Of a stretch of 64,000 bases of DNA, positions 42,058 to 51,633 are shown one piece after another; within the stretch, counting starts at the first letter, position 1, and every line of letters begins with the position of its first letter. The notes under the pieces were generated by a model. The model ran no database searches and was not told the origin of the DNA. It worked only from the letters and a program-made list of their open reading frames with translations. Location: assembly GCF_024622195.1 (NCBI RefSeq), contig NZ_JANKBI010000015.1, positions 85,983 through 149,982 on the forward strand, given 5' to 3'. The stretch is from Murimonas intestini. Lineage in GTDB: Bacteria > Bacillota > Clostridia > Lachnospirales > Lachnospiraceae. The translations under genes were made by a program, and so were the position numbers.

Positions 42058-43530
42058 ATGAGGGAATATTTAAAGAAAATTGAAGAGGTGATCGCAGCTG
42101 GTCCATATAAGGATACATGGGAATCACTGCAGGAGTATGAGGTTCCGAAATGGTACCGGAATGCGAAGTTTGGTATTTTTATCCACTGGGGCGTGTATTC
42201 TGTGCCTGCGTTTGGAAGCGAGTGGTATCCGAGAAATATGTATATCCAGGGCTCTCCTGAGTATGAGCATCATATCAGGACATACGGAGCGCATAAGGAA
42301 TTCGGATACAAGGATTTTATACCAATGTTTGAAGCTGAGAATTTTGATCCGGCAGCGTGGGCGGACCTTTTTTTGAAGGCAGGCGCGAAATATGTAGTCC
42401 CGGTAGCTGAGCACCATGACGGATTCCAGATGTACAAAAGCAGTCTCTCACATTTTAATGCATATGAGATGGGGCCGAAGAGGGATGTGCTGGGAGAACT
42501 CTGTGAAGAGTTTGATAAACGGGGAATTGTGAGGGGAGCATCTTCCCACAGGATAGAACACTGGTTTTTTATGGGGCATGGGAAGGACTTTGACAGCGAC
42601 GTGAAGGAGCCGCTTGAGAGAGGGGATCTGTACTGGCCGTCTGTCAGGATGGAGAATGATGATTTCAAAGATCTGTTCTCAAAACCATATCCTACAGAGG
42701 AGTTCATGGAGGACTGGCTTGTGCGTACTTGTGAACTGATCGATAATTATAAGCCCAGGGTGCTGTGGTTCGACTGGTGGATACAGCATGATGCTGCCAA
42801 GCCATATCTCAGAAAGATGGCTGCTTATTATTATAACAGGGCTGCCGAATGGGGCATCCAGGTGGCAATCAACTACAAGTATGACGCATTTGCATTCCAG
42901 AGCGCTGTCCTGGATATAGAAAGAGGGCAGTTCGCAGATGTAAAGCCGTATTTCTGGCAGACTGATACTGCAATAGCTCTGAATTCATGGTCATATACGG
43001 AGAATAACCAGTTCCGCCCTGCACAGGACCTGGTGTGCGACCTGGTGGATATCGTGAGTAAAAATGGCTGCCTGCTCCTGAACGTGGGACCAAAAGCAGA
43101 CGGGACCATCACAAAAGAGGATACACAGATCCTGCTGAATATAGGTGAATGGCTGCGGGTAAACGGGGAGGCAATCTATAACTCTAAAGTGTGGAGGACA
43201 TTTGGAGAAGGGCCTACAAAGGTAGTAGAAGGCGGCTTCTCAGACGGAATTAAGAAAGAGTTCACATCTGAAGATATCAGGTATACTGTCAATGGAGAAT
43301 ATCTCTATGGAACAGTACTGAAAACGGATAAAGAGGGGAGCTATAAGTTCAGGTCCCTGGCAATAGGAGACGCAGAGCATTCTTCCTGTTTCCATGGAAT
43401 CATAGAGGATATAGAAGTTCTGGGCTTTGATGCAAAACCAGAATGGACAAGAGATGAAGAAGCATTAAAACTGAAGGTGGCAGGCGTGGAGAGTGAATAC
43501 CCTGTGGTTTTCAAATTTAAATTGAAATAA
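42058..43530 (+). CDS. Alpha-L-fucosidase, GH29 (second, divergent subtype)
   Basis: 490 residues from ATG 42058 with AGGAGG; the open frame extends upstream through the leader hairpin and is rejected. No signal peptide. GH29 pattern: WYRNAKFGIFIHWGVYSVPAF, YVVPVAEHHDGFQMY, and nucleophile D239 in RVLWFDWWIQHDA. The C-terminal domain is a beta sandwich. It differs clearly from the fucosidase at 38472-39764 (W-W after the nucleophile, longer N-terminus), suggesting another linkage specificity. Preceded by its own AraC gene in divergent orientation. Confidence 0.88.
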   Translation: MREYLKKIEEVIAAGPYKDTWESLQEYEVPKWYRNAKFGIFIHWGVYSVPAFGSEWYPRNMYIQGSPEYEHHIRTYGAHKEFGYKDFIPMFEAENFDPAAWADLFLKAGAKYVVPVAEHHDGFQMYKSSLSHFNAYEMGPKRDVLGELCEEFDKRGIVRGASSHRIEHWFFMGHGKDFDSDVKEPLERGDLYWPSVRMENDDFKDLFSKPYPTEEFMEDWLVRTCELIDNYKPRVLWFDWWIQHDAAKPYLRKMAAYYYNRAAEWGIQVAINYKYDAFAFQSAVLDIERGQFADVKPYFWQTDTAIALNSWSYTENNQFRPAQDLVCDLVDIVSKNGCLLLNVGPKADGTITKEDTQILLNIGEWLRVNGEAIYNSKVWRTFGEGPTKVVEGGFSDGIKKEFTSEDIRYTVNGEYLYGTVLKTDKEGSYKFRSLAIGDAEHSSCFHGIIEDIEVLGFDAKPEWTRDEEALKLKVAGVESEYPVVFKFKLK

Positions 43531-43549
43531 TGCAATAGTGCAGAAATGC

Positions 43550-43598
43550 AAACGCTGAAGCAGGAATAGTAACCAGGTTCATTCCGGCTTCAGCGTTT
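43550..43598. terminator. Bidirectional terminator between fucosidase and AraC genes
   Basis: A 12-bp stem AAACGCTGAAGC/GCTTCAGCGTTT with a 25-base loop; T-run on the plus strand and A-run on the other arm. The end of the convergent AraC gene lies within it. Confidence 0.8.
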
Positions 43599-44433
43599 TT
43601 CTATATTCTGCGGGGGAGATACCCGTGTGTTTTTTAAATATCCTGCTGAAATAAAGTGGATTTTCATAGCCTGCTATCAACCCTATCTCTCCTATATCAT
43701 AATCTGTACTTTCCAGGAGCTCTTTTGCCCTGGTGATGCGCAGGGAGGTGAGGTACTGCAGGGGCGGAACTCCTGTATACTGCCTGAAGCTGCGTATGAA
43801 CCAGCATGTACTCATATGCTGGTCTCTGGCATAGTCTTCGATCTGGATGCTGCGGGCAAAGTTTTCATGGAAGTACTGGATAGCGTGCTCCATTTCCTTC
43901 TGCATCCGGCCTCTCTGGCCCGGGCTTTCCTTTAGCTGACGCTTCACCAGCAGAAAGAGCTGACGTAAAAGGAGAGGGAGAAGCTCTTCGAAATATGGCC
44001 TCTGGATCTGCAGTTCACGTATCATCTGCAGAAACAGCTCCTGGCAGCGTGAAGAGACTCCTGTGTGCAGGATGGGAGCATCCTTATCAATTGCGTATTC
44101 TTCTGTTAAAGCAGACGCTTCATATCCTGTAAAGTGGACCCAGTATACTTCTGGGTTATCTGTCAGATAATAGATATAATGCTGAAGCGCCTGCGGGCGG
44201 TAGAGCACCATGCTTCCGGCAGAGACCCTGACCGGGCTGCCGGAAAAATAGAACAAGGCACTCCCGGATGCGATGTACAGAAGCTGGTAATCAGGCCGCC
44301 CGGCAGGCCTGAGAGTAAACATATCAGGGCGGGAAATGAGCCTGTAGACGCCGCAGCTGTTAACCCGCAGCGGGACCGACAGATTTTCAAGTTCAGTTTC
44401 TTCAGGGTTCAGATATCCTGTATTTGTGTACAT
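43579..44433 (-). CDS. AraC-family regulator (next to beta-galactosidase)
   Basis: 284 residues, starting at the internal ATG 44433 (AAGGAGA upstream) rather than at 44484. N-terminal AraC-type sugar-binding cupin (LISRPDMFTLRPAGRPDYQLLYIASGSALFYFSGSPVRVSAGSMVLYRPQ) and C-terminal HTHs (IQIEDYARDQHMSTCWFIRSFRQYTGVPPLQY and YDIGEIGLIAGYENPLYFSRIFKKHTGISPAEYRK). Divergent from the beta-galactosidase gene, which it probably activates. Confidence 0.88.
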   Translation of the reverse strand: MYTNTGYLNPEETELENLSVPLRVNSCGVYRLISRPDMFTLRPAGRPDYQLLYIASGSALFYFSGSPVRVSAGSMVLYRPQALQHYIYYLTDNPEVYWVHFTGYEASALTEEYAIDKDAPILHTGVSSRCQELFLQMIRELQIQRPYFEELLPLLLRQLFLLVKRQLKESPGQRGRMQKEMEHAIQYFHENFARSIQIEDYARDQHMSTCWFIRSFRQYTGVPPLQYLTSLRITRAKELLESTDYDIGEIGLIAGYENPLYFSRIFKKHTGISPAEYRKTLKPE

Positions 44434-44596
44434 GGCTTGTCTCCTTTTAAATGGATTCCCGCGGTCAGCGGGCCGGGTGAACATACATATTGTATCATTT
44501 TGTGCATATATTGTCTAATGTTAGATATGGATTTATATCTGTTTTTTTTTATAATGGATATATGTGATAAATAACTTTACTTTGGAGGACTATTGA

Positions 44597-47500
44597 ATGA
44601 TTATACCCAGAAATTATGAAAATCTGCACCTGCTCCATGAAAATACCATGCCCAGCAGGGCCTACTATATCCCGGCCTCCCGCAGGATGGGGATAAAATG
44701 TGAGTGCAGAATGGATTCAGACAGGTTTGTGCTGTTAAATGGAAATTGGATGTTTAAGTATTTTGAAAGCATTTATGATGTGACAGAAGAATTCTACAGA
44801 GAGGGATACGATACAAAGGGGTTTGATGAGATCCCTGTTCCTGGCTGCTGGCAGAATTTTGGTTATGACAGGCATCAGTATACGAATACAAGATATCCGT
44901 TCCCCATGGATCCGCCCTATGTGCCTGCTGATAATCCATGCGGGCTTTATATCCATCATTTCGCATATGAGAAGGACCCAAAGGCGCCTAAGGCTTTTTT
45001 AAATTTTGAAGGGGTAGATTCTTGTTTTTATGTGTGGGTAAATGGCCGGTATACAGGATACAGCCAGGTATCACATTCAACAAGTGAATTTGATATAAGT
45101 GAATTTATCAGGGAAGGTAATAATACACTTGCTGTCCTTGTACTGAAATGGTGCGACGGAAGCTACCTGGAGGACCAGGATAAATTCCGCATGAGCGGTA
45201 TCTTCAGAGATGTATATCTGCTGAAACGCCCTGAAAAAGGAATTTTTGACTACTTTGTAAATACTGTATTCACTGATGATATGTCTGGTGCGGAAATATG
45301 TGTAAATATCCGTTTCCTGGGCAGTGAGGTTCCTGTTAAGCTGAGTATCTGTGAGGATGACGGGACTCTGGCCGCCGAATCAGATGAGCTTAAAGCAGAT
45401 ACCAGCATCAGGGCAGGAGTACAGGAGGATGAATATCCGTACAGCATAAAAGTAAAACTTGATGATCCAAAGCTCTGGAATGCTGAGACACCGTATCTTT
45501 ACAGCCTGGTGCTGGAAACGGAGGGGGAAGTCATAGAAGACAGTCTGGGGCTGCGTGACATTACCGTGAAGGACGGGGTAGTTTATGTCAATGGAGTGAA
45601 TGTTAAATTCCATGGCGTCAACCGCCACGACAGTGACCCTTTCACAGGATTTGTTATCAGTTCCAGCCAGATGGAAAAAGATCTGCTTTTAATGAAACAG
45701 AACAATGTAAATGCCATCAGGACCAGCCATTATCCAAATGCACCGCAGTTCTATCAGCTCTGTGACAGACATGGCTTCTACGTGATAGATGAGGCAGATA
45801 ATGAGAGCCACGGGACATCGGATATCTATATGGCAGATGATTCCTGGGAGGCAAAATCGCACAGATGGAATGGTCCCATAGCAGATAACCCTGAGTTTAC
45901 AGAAGCTGCAGTGGACAGGACAAAGCGTCTTGTACACAGGGATAAAAACAGGCCAAGCGTGCTCATATGGTCTATGGGAAATGAATGTGCTTATGGCTGC
46001 ACATTTGAAGCTGCGCTTGCCTGGACGAAACAGTTTGATGTTTCCAGGCTGACGCATTATGAGAGCGCCCGTTACAGGAATCCGGATAAAGAGTATGATT
46101 TCAGCAATCTGGACCTCTACAGCAGAATGTATCCAGAACTTCCCGAAATCCATGAATATTTTGAAAAGCAGGGGGACAAGCCTTTTGTCATGTGTGAATA
46201 CAGCCATGCTATGGGGAATGGACCTGGGGACCTGGAAGATTATTTTGAACTGATCCAGAAATATGACAAGTTCTGCGGAGGATTTGTCTGGGAATGGTGT
46301 GACCATGCTATTGATATGGGCAGGACGATTGAGGGAAAGAAGAAATACGCATACGGCGGCGACCATGGGGAATATCCTCATGACGGAAATTTCTGTATGG
46401 ACGGTCTGGTCTATCCTGACAGGCGGCTCCACACAGGCCTGCTGGAATTTAAAAATGTCTTCAGGCCTGCCAGGATCGTATCCTTTGATCAGGAGAATAA
46501 AGAGGCTGTCATCAGGAATTTTATGGACTTTGTGGATCTGAAGGATTATCTGACTATAGATTATGTAATTGACTGTGACGGAGAAGTGATCTGCGAAGGA
46601 AGCATAGAAAGCAAAGAAATGCCTTGTGTGGCTCCTCATGGAGAAGGAAGGATATCATTTGATTACAGACTGCCGGAGGCCGGAAAATGTTATCTGAAGG
46701 TAAATTACAGGCTGAAGCAGAGTGACAGATTCCGCATTGCAGGATATCTGCTGGGCTTTGATGAGCTCAGACTTGAGAATGATATTATGCAGAACCAGAA
46801 AGCCATCAGCCTGATGGAGAAAAAGCATCAGGAAGGCAGCGGGAAGGAACTGTCTGTAAAAGAAGATGACAGGTATCTTTATGTGTCAGGAGAAAAATTT
46901 AATTATGTATACAATAAACTGACAGGCGTCTTTGAAAAAATGAGCTTTGCCAACAGCAGCCTGATCCTGCGGCCTATGGAATATAATATCTGGAGGGCTC
47001 CTACGGATAATGACAGGAACATTAAGCACTCCTGGATGGCAGCCCGTTATGACAGAGCATTTTCCAGAGCATATAAGACAGAATGCAGGATAGAGGAGGG
47101 GGCAGTCCATATCAGCAGCACGGCGGCTGTCACGGCGATGGTCGTACAGAGGATAGTAAACCTGGAAGCCAATTGGACTATATATCCCGGCGGAGCCGTA
47201 GATGTCAGGCTGGATGTGAGGCGTGATACAGAATTGCCGGAACTGCCAAGGTTTGGACTGCGCATGTTCCTGCCGCAGGATATGGACCAGGTATCCTACT
47301 ATGGAATCGGCCCGGCTGAGAGCTATATTGATAAACGGCGCGGGGGCTGGCACAGTGAATTTACGTCTGATGTAAAGGATATGCACGAGGATTATATCCG
47401 TCCCCAGGAGAATGGCAGCCACTATGACTGCAGCTATGTCACCGTACAGGGAAATCAGGCAGCCTTCAGCGCAGCAGGAGAAAAATCTTTTTCATTTAAC

Positions 47501-47704
47501 GCATCGGTGTATACACAGGAGGAACTCACGGAAAAAGCACATAATTATGAACTGGTTCCGTCTGAATATACAGTCCTGTGCCTGGATTACCGCCAGAACG
47601 GAATAGGATCAAACAGCTGCGGCCCCAGGCTTCTGGAAAAATACAGGCTGGATGAAGAAGAATTTACGTTTGAGGTCACACTTATTCCTGAATCCCGGCA
47701 GTAA
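44597..47704 (+). CDS. Beta-galactosidase, GH2 (LacZ-like)
   Basis: 1,035 residues, full LacZ length and no signal peptide. Five-domain GH2 architecture: sugar-binding jelly roll (FNGNWMFKYFE..VPGCWQNFGYDRHQYTN), immunoglobulin-like domain, TIM barrel, second Ig-like domain and the C-terminal Bgal_small_N beta-supersandwich (NIWRAPTDNDRN). Acid/base E463 in WSMGNECAYG and nucleophile E534 in VMCEYSHAMGNGPG match E. coli E461 and E537. It has GGAGG upstream and stands alone under its AraC neighbour. It removes terminal galactose from lactose-type or host-glycan chains. Confidence 0.93.
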   Translation: MIIPRNYENLHLLHENTMPSRAYYIPASRRMGIKCECRMDSDRFVLLNGNWMFKYFESIYDVTEEFYREGYDTKGFDEIPVPGCWQNFGYDRHQYTNTRYPFPMDPPYVPADNPCGLYIHHFAYEKDPKAPKAFLNFEGVDSCFYVWVNGRYTGYSQVSHSTSEFDISEFIREGNNTLAVLVLKWCDGSYLEDQDKFRMSGIFRDVYLLKRPEKGIFDYFVNTVFTDDMSGAEICVNIRFLGSEVPVKLSICEDDGTLAAESDELKADTSIRAGVQEDEYPYSIKVKLDDPKLWNAETPYLYSLVLETEGEVIEDSLGLRDITVKDGVVYVNGVNVKFHGVNRHDSDPFTGFVISSSQMEKDLLLMKQNNVNAIRTSHYPNAPQFYQLCDRHGFYVIDEADNESHGTSDIYMADDSWEAKSHRWNGPIADNPEFTEAAVDRTKRLVHRDKNRPSVLIWSMGNECAYGCTFEAALAWTKQFDVSRLTHYESARYRNPDKEYDFSNLDLYSRMYPELPEIHEYFEKQGDKPFVMCEYSHAMGNGPGDLEDYFELIQKYDKFCGGFVWEWCDHAIDMGRTIEGKKKYAYGGDHGEYPHDGNFCMDGLVYPDRRLHTGLLEFKNVFRPARIVSFDQENKEAVIRNFMDFVDLKDYLTIDYVIDCDGEVICEGSIESKEMPCVAPHGEGRISFDYRLPEAGKCYLKVNYRLKQSDRFRIAGYLLGFDELRLENDIMQNQKAISLMEKKHQEGSGKELSVKEDDRYLYVSGEKFNYVYNKLTGVFEKMSFANSSLILRPMEYNIWRAPTDNDRNIKHSWMAARYDRAFSRAYKTECRIEEGAVHISSTAAVTAMVVQRIVNLEANWTIYPGGAVDVRLDVRRDTELPELPRFGLRMFLPQDMDQVSYYGIGPAESYIDKRRGGWHSEFTSDVKDMHEDYIRPQENGSHYDCSYVTVQGNQAAFSAAGEKSFSFNASVYTQEELTEKAHNYELVPSEYTVLCLDYRQNGIGSNSCGPRLLEKYRLDEEEFTFEVTLIPESRQ

Positions 47705-47811
47705 AAAGCACTTGCCACTCTTGGCGGTTATTGGTAGAATAAGATAATATACGGCAGGTCGTGCGCTTGCGAATAAAGTATTATATTGCCGGAGTGAAAG
47801 GGAACGTAAGG

Positions 47812-48402
47812 ATGAATTTTTTAGAAGAACGTATTTTAAAAGACGGTATTGTGAAAGAAGGGAATGTCCTGAAGGTGGACAGCTTTCTGAATCATCAGAT
47901 GGATATAGCTCTGTTTGATGAGATTGGGAAAGAATTCAAGAGGCGTTTTGCAGGAAAAAATATTAATAAGATACTGACTATAGAGGCATCAGGCATCGGT
48001 ATCGCATGTGTGGCGGCACAGCATTTTCATGTTCCTGTCGTCTTTGCCAAGAAGGCAAAGAGCATAAATCTGGAAGGCGAAATGTATGTGGCAGAGGTGG
48101 AATCATTTACACACAAATGTAAAAATCAGGTTATAGTAGCCCAAAAATTTCTGAGTGCAAAAGACCATGTATTGATCATTGACGATTTTCTGGCAAACGG
48201 GTGCGCCCTTCAGGGGCTTATCCAGCTGGTGCAGTCAGCGGAAGCTGCTGTAGAGGGGATCGGTATAGTGATAGAGAAGGGATTTCAGTCAGGAGGCAGG
48301 ATGATAAGGAATCTAGGTTATCAGCTGGAATCTCTGGCTATTGTAGACAGCATGGATGCCGAAAAAGGCACAATAGTATTCAGGGAGCAGGGGAACGAGT
48401 AG
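47812..48402 (+). CDS. xpt: Xanthine phosphoribosyltransferase
   Basis: 196 residues from ATG 47812; an upstream GTG at 47761 is less likely. PRPP-binding motif VLIIDDFLANGCAL, substrate-side EASGIGIACVAAQHFHVPVVFAKKAKSINLEGE, as in Bacillus Xpt. It converts xanthine plus PRPP to XMP. Together with the purine permease and xanthine dehydrogenase cluster it indicates xanthine traffic in this strain, though it is a separate unit. A TTGGCG-N16-GATAAT promoter lies near 47724-47751. No purine riboswitch is seen upstream. Confidence 0.92.
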   Translation: MNFLEERILKDGIVKEGNVLKVDSFLNHQMDIALFDEIGKEFKRRFAGKNINKILTIEASGIGIACVAAQHFHVPVVFAKKAKSINLEGEMYVAEVESFTHKCKNQVIVAQKFLSAKDHVLIIDDFLANGCALQGLIQLVQSAEAAVEGIGIVIEKGFQSGGRMIRNLGYQLESLAIVDSMDAEKGTIVFREQGNE

Positions 48403-48416
48403 AATAAGAAGCATAT

Positions 48417-48460
48417 AAGAGGAACCAGTCGGGAATATCTCCTGAACTGGTTCCTCTTTT
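48417..48460 (+). terminator. Terminator of xpt
   Basis: A 13-bp stem AAGAGGAACCAGT/ACTGGTTCCTCTT with a 16-base loop and T-run; symmetrical enough to serve the convergent gene as well. Confidence 0.88.
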
Positions 48461-48493
48461 AAGATTATCAGTAGACTGATTATATTCTCACGG

Positions 48494-50344
48494 TTAAAAG
48501 AGCTTAAATGATGGTTTCACAGGGCAGCACGGTTCCGGCTCACATGGAGGCTTAACAGGGCAGCAAGGTTCCGGCTCACATGGAGGCTTAACAGGGCAGC
48601 AAGGCTCCGGCTTGCATGGAGGTTTCGAAGGGCAGCAAGGCTCCGGTTTGCATGGAGGCTTAGGAGGGCAGCAAGGCTCCGGTTTGCATGGAGGCTTCGA
48701 AGGGCAGCAAGGTTCCGGCTCACATGGAGGCTTAGGAGTGCAGCATGGCTCCGGTTTACATGGCGGTTTTGGCGGCCAATCATTGTCATGTCCGCATGAG
48801 GGTTCAGGCGGGCAGTATCCCCAAGGAGGACAAGGAGGATAAGGCGGTATTGGGGGATAGGGCGGTATCGGCGGGTAAGGCGGTGTTGGTGGGTAAGGTG
48901 GTTTTGGTGGGTAGGGAGGCATAGGTGGATAGGGAGGCATAGGCGGGTAAGGGGACGCCGGCGGATAGGAAGGCTGGACTGACGGGCAGCACCAGCCTGG
49001 ATATGACGGCGGCATGCCTCCTATGGCGGGTATCACAAGAATTCCCTGGGCGTTGCTGAAGCTCTGGCTGATATTAGTATTCTGGTTGACACTGCCTGAA
49101 GGCGGGCTGCAGGAGGAGGACCCTTCCGGGATCTTAGAGCAGTCATTACTGCCACAGAAGAGTTCAGGATTCGTCACACAGACACAGATGGATGCAGTGA
49201 CTACAGCCTCCTGGTCTTTGACAGCAGAACCTATAGGCTGGTAGTTTAATGCAGTGCTGGTGGCCCCCATGGTGATCACACGCGATATAGTGCCCTTGTA
49301 TGCAGCATTCAGATAAAAGCATATACAGTTTTTATCGGAGCGGACGGCAATATAGAATTCCTGTCCGATGGACGGAGTATTTATGGCATTGCCGCAGAAA
49401 TCCATGAAGGATGCAGAAAAGTTCTGTTCACAGGAACATACAGGTTCGATAGAAAGTGAAGGTGTTCCGGTAAAGCTGGAGCGGAGCATAAAGGGACCTA
49501 TGAGTAGTCTGCCGCAGACACAGCGGACCTGATCAGGACAGCCCTGGAAGATAAGGTAAGGCACAGCCGTATCTGATGGAACAGTGCCTTTGTTGCAGCA
49601 TTCAATAAGTTTGCGGCTGCCGCAGGATAAATTGCCGCTGCAGGCCGTTCCTTCTGAAGAGCTTCCTGAAGAAGTATTTGCAGGGATTGGAGGCTGGGAT
49701 GCTGTATCGGCATAGCTTCCGGCTTTTTCCAGCAGATTCATAACTGCTGCACGGAGACGGTCGGACTTGGGATGGACCGCGCCTGTAGAACAGTCAAGGA
49801 AATAAACTTCGTTGGGTGATATCTGCCCCAGCAGAACCCATATGGCGATCTGGACAACAGCATAAGCGTCATTATTGTCCAGGGCAGGTGTGGCTGAGGG
49901 ATCAACTCCGGCAAGAGCAAAGGTTTCATCTGCGCTTACTGATGGATAAGCGTTTGCCAGGACCCATGCCAGCATAAGCTTCTGGCGGGCAGTGTCATTT
50001 GGGAAAAGAGCCTCAAAAGAGCTGCTTTGGTAGGGGACATCCCCATAAGGCCCGTCTGCGAATTTATCAAGACAGTAAGTAGGGCCGTTATAAAAAGATG
50101 AATTCATAGTAAACTGAAAAATATTATTATGATCATCCCTGTTCAGGCGGTATCTGGAAGCAGAGGTAGAGTCAAGGTCGCAGTAATTCTCACGGTTGAC
50201 ATTTCCGGTGGCTGTGCCGGTGAGATCTGTGCCGGAGTAAATGTCAAATGGGCGGGATGATATATATCCGGCCTGATTTCCTGTGATGACAGGAATCTGA
50301 GACATGATGTTGTCCTGCGCGGGCGTTTCTGTTATATCAGGCAT
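48494..50344 (-). CDS. Thioester-domain protein with YPPxPP and Cys-rich repeats, no signal peptide
   Basis: 616 residues, ATG with GGAGG. Residues about 30-200 fit a thioester domain: C91 in PTYCLDKFADG and Q165 in AYAVVQIAIWVLLG, the Cys and Gln that form an internal thioester in Gram-positive adhesins (TQxAIW motif). A Cys-rich middle (about 235-430) follows. Next come about eight P-Y-P-P-x-P units (48840-48960). Seven 12-residue repeats KPPC(K/E)PEPCC(P/T)x (about 48517-48770) complete the C-terminus. There is no signal peptide, LPxTG motif or membrane segment, unlike known thioester adhesins. Spore-surface or another non-classical location is a guess. Confidence 0.8.
   Translation of the reverse strand: MPDITETPAQDNIMSQIPVITGNQAGYISSRPFDIYSGTDLTGTATGNVNRENYCDLDSTSASRYRLNRDDHNNIFQFTMNSSFYNGPTYCLDKFADGPYGDVPYQSSSFEALFPNDTARQKLMLAWVLANAYPSVSADETFALAGVDPSATPALDNNDAYAVVQIAIWVLLGQISPNEVYFLDCSTGAVHPKSDRLRAAVMNLLEKAGSYADTASQPPIPANTSSGSSSEGTACSGNLSCGSRKLIECCNKGTVPSDTAVPYLIFQGCPDQVRCVCGRLLIGPFMLRSSFTGTPSLSIEPVCSCEQNFSASFMDFCGNAINTPSIGQEFYIAVRSDKNCICFYLNAAYKGTISRVITMGATSTALNYQPIGSAVKDQEAVVTASICVCVTNPELFCGSNDCSKIPEGSSSCSPPSGSVNQNTNISQSFSNAQGILVIPAIGGMPPSYPGWCCPSVQPSYPPASPYPPMPPYPPMPPYPPKPPYPPTPPYPPIPPYPPIPPYPPCPPWGYCPPEPSCGHDNDWPPKPPCKPEPCCTPKPPCEPEPCCPSKPPCKPEPCCPPKPPCKPEPCCPSKPPCKPEPCCPVKPPCEPEPCCPVKPPCEPEPCCPVKPSFKLF
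48510..48960 (-). repeat. Coding tandem repeats: 36-bp Cys-rich units and 18-bp Pro/Tyr units
   Basis: Seven near-identical 36-bp units encode KPPCxPEPCCxx, and an adjacent tract of 18-bp units encodes PYPPxP. Near-identity between neighbouring units suggests recent expansion; length variation between strains is expected. Confidence 0.85.
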
Positions 50345-50518
50345 TATTATTCCTCCTGGAAAATATTGTGAAGCTGTTCGGTAACGGACAGCTGTAACTG
50401 TTCAGCATCTTCACAGTTACAGATTGTTCTTCTTTATATGGTATGCCATGATTAAAAATATGTTAGAATAGGAGAAAGACTGCAGTGTACAGAAAACAGC
50501 AGAGGAAGGGAAAACAAA
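50345..50518. promoter_or_regulatory. Divergent intergenic region with inverted repeat
   Basis: CTGTAACTG/CAGTTACAG (50392-50400 and 50414-50422) with a 13-base loop lies between the thioester-protein gene and the PfkB kinase gene. It may be an operator or a leader hairpin. No other feature stands out. Confidence 0.5.
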
Positions 50519-51451
50519 ATGATAATTACAGTAACAATGAATCCGGCCGCAGATAAAACAGTGGAAATAGAGAGCCTGAAAAGAGGAGGACTCAACAGGA
50601 TAAGGAAAGCAGAATGGGATGCAGGCGGAAAAGGCATCAATGTATCAAAGACAATAAGTGAACTGGGAATGGAAACGACAGCAACAGGTTTTCTGGGCGG
50701 CAATACAGGGAGAGAGATAGAAAAATATCTGAGGGAAAAAGGGATCAGATCAGATTTTGTCGCTGTGGACGGAGAGACGAGGACTAATACAAAGGTTTTC
50801 GAAGACAATGGGATGGTCACTGAGCTGAATGAACCGGGGCCGTACATCACAGCTGCCCAGGAGGAGGAGCTGCTTAAAAAGCTGGAGGGATATGCTGGCG
50901 AGGGAGTGCTTTTTGTGCTCTCAGGAAGCCTTCCTATGGGGATAAATACGGATATCTATGCAAGGATCATTGAGATGGTACATAAAAAAGGTGCGGAGGT
51001 TCTGCTGGATGCCGACGGGGAGGCATTCAGAAAAGCTGTCCAATACAGGCCTGAGATCATTAAACCTAATAAGGAAGAACTGGCCCAGTATGCAGGAGTG
51101 CCGGAATTTTCTTCCGCTATAGAGACAGCAAAGGCAGCAGAGGCCCTGACTGATGCAGGAGTTGGTATGGCAGTAGTTTCTATGGGGGCGGAGGGAGCTG
51201 TATTTCTGGAAAAGGGAAACAGGATATTCTGCCCGGCGATCCCTGTAAAGGCCTGTTCTACAGTGGGGGCAGGGGATGCTATGGCAGGAGCATTGGCATA
51301 TGCCTGGGAGAATGGAATGGGCATGGAAGATAAGATACGGCTGTGTATGGCCGTCTCAGCCGGGGCTGTAACTACACAGGGTACAAAGCCGCCGTCGAAG
51401 GAACTGGCAGAGGCATTAAAAAGCCGGGCAGTATTCACATTTTTAGGTTAG
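50519..51451 (+). CDS. PfkB-family sugar-phosphate kinase (1-phosphofructokinase / LacC-like)
   Basis: 310 residues. N-terminal MIITVTMNPAADKTVEIE and GGKGINVSKTISELG, and the C-terminal motif STVGAGDAMAGAL with catalytic D253, define the hexose-phosphate branch of PfkB (FruK, LacC). It phosphorylates fructose-1-phosphate or tagatose-6-phosphate. No fructose PTS gene is adjacent, and the nearby galactoside genes make a tagatose role possible, so I leave the symbol empty. Confidence 0.87.
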   Translation: MIITVTMNPAADKTVEIESLKRGGLNRIRKAEWDAGGKGINVSKTISELGMETTATGFLGGNTGREIEKYLREKGIRSDFVAVDGETRTNTKVFEDNGMVTELNEPGPYITAAQEEELLKKLEGYAGEGVLFVLSGSLPMGINTDIYARIIEMVHKKGAEVLLDADGEAFRKAVQYRPEIIKPNKEELAQYAGVPEFSSAIETAKAAEALTDAGVGMAVVSMGAEGAVFLEKGNRIFCPAIPVKACSTVGAGDAMAGALAYAWENGMGMEDKIRLCMAVSAGAVTTQGTKPPSKELAEALKSRAVFTFLG

Positions 51452-51523
51452 GATGTATAAAAGATTTGCCGCAACGGCTCTGGTATAACTCCCAGCGAAC
51501 CATCACGTTATACTAGTTACAGT

Positions 51524-51552
51524 TTGCCTAAACTATTTCATAATGATATAAT
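51524..51552 (+). promoter_or_regulatory. Promoter of the TetR gene
   Basis: TTGCCT (51524-51529), 17 bases, TATAAT (51547-51552), followed by an 80-base leader. Confidence 0.7.
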
Positions 51553-51633
51553 GAGCACAATGAGTCAGACGGAGGTCCGCTTACTAAGGAACTCATTATT
51601 ATAAAAACAGATATTGGAAAGGAAGTAAGTGAA

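Noticed and set aside
45689..46639. Long minus-strand ORF (316 codons)
   Set aside because: Antisense to the catalytic domain of the GH2 beta-galactosidase, whose active-site motifs are intact.
48612..48842. Plus-strand Gly/Gln-rich collagen-like ORF
   Set aside because: It is the complement of the Cys/Pro-rich coding repeats; the minus-strand gene explains the sequence.
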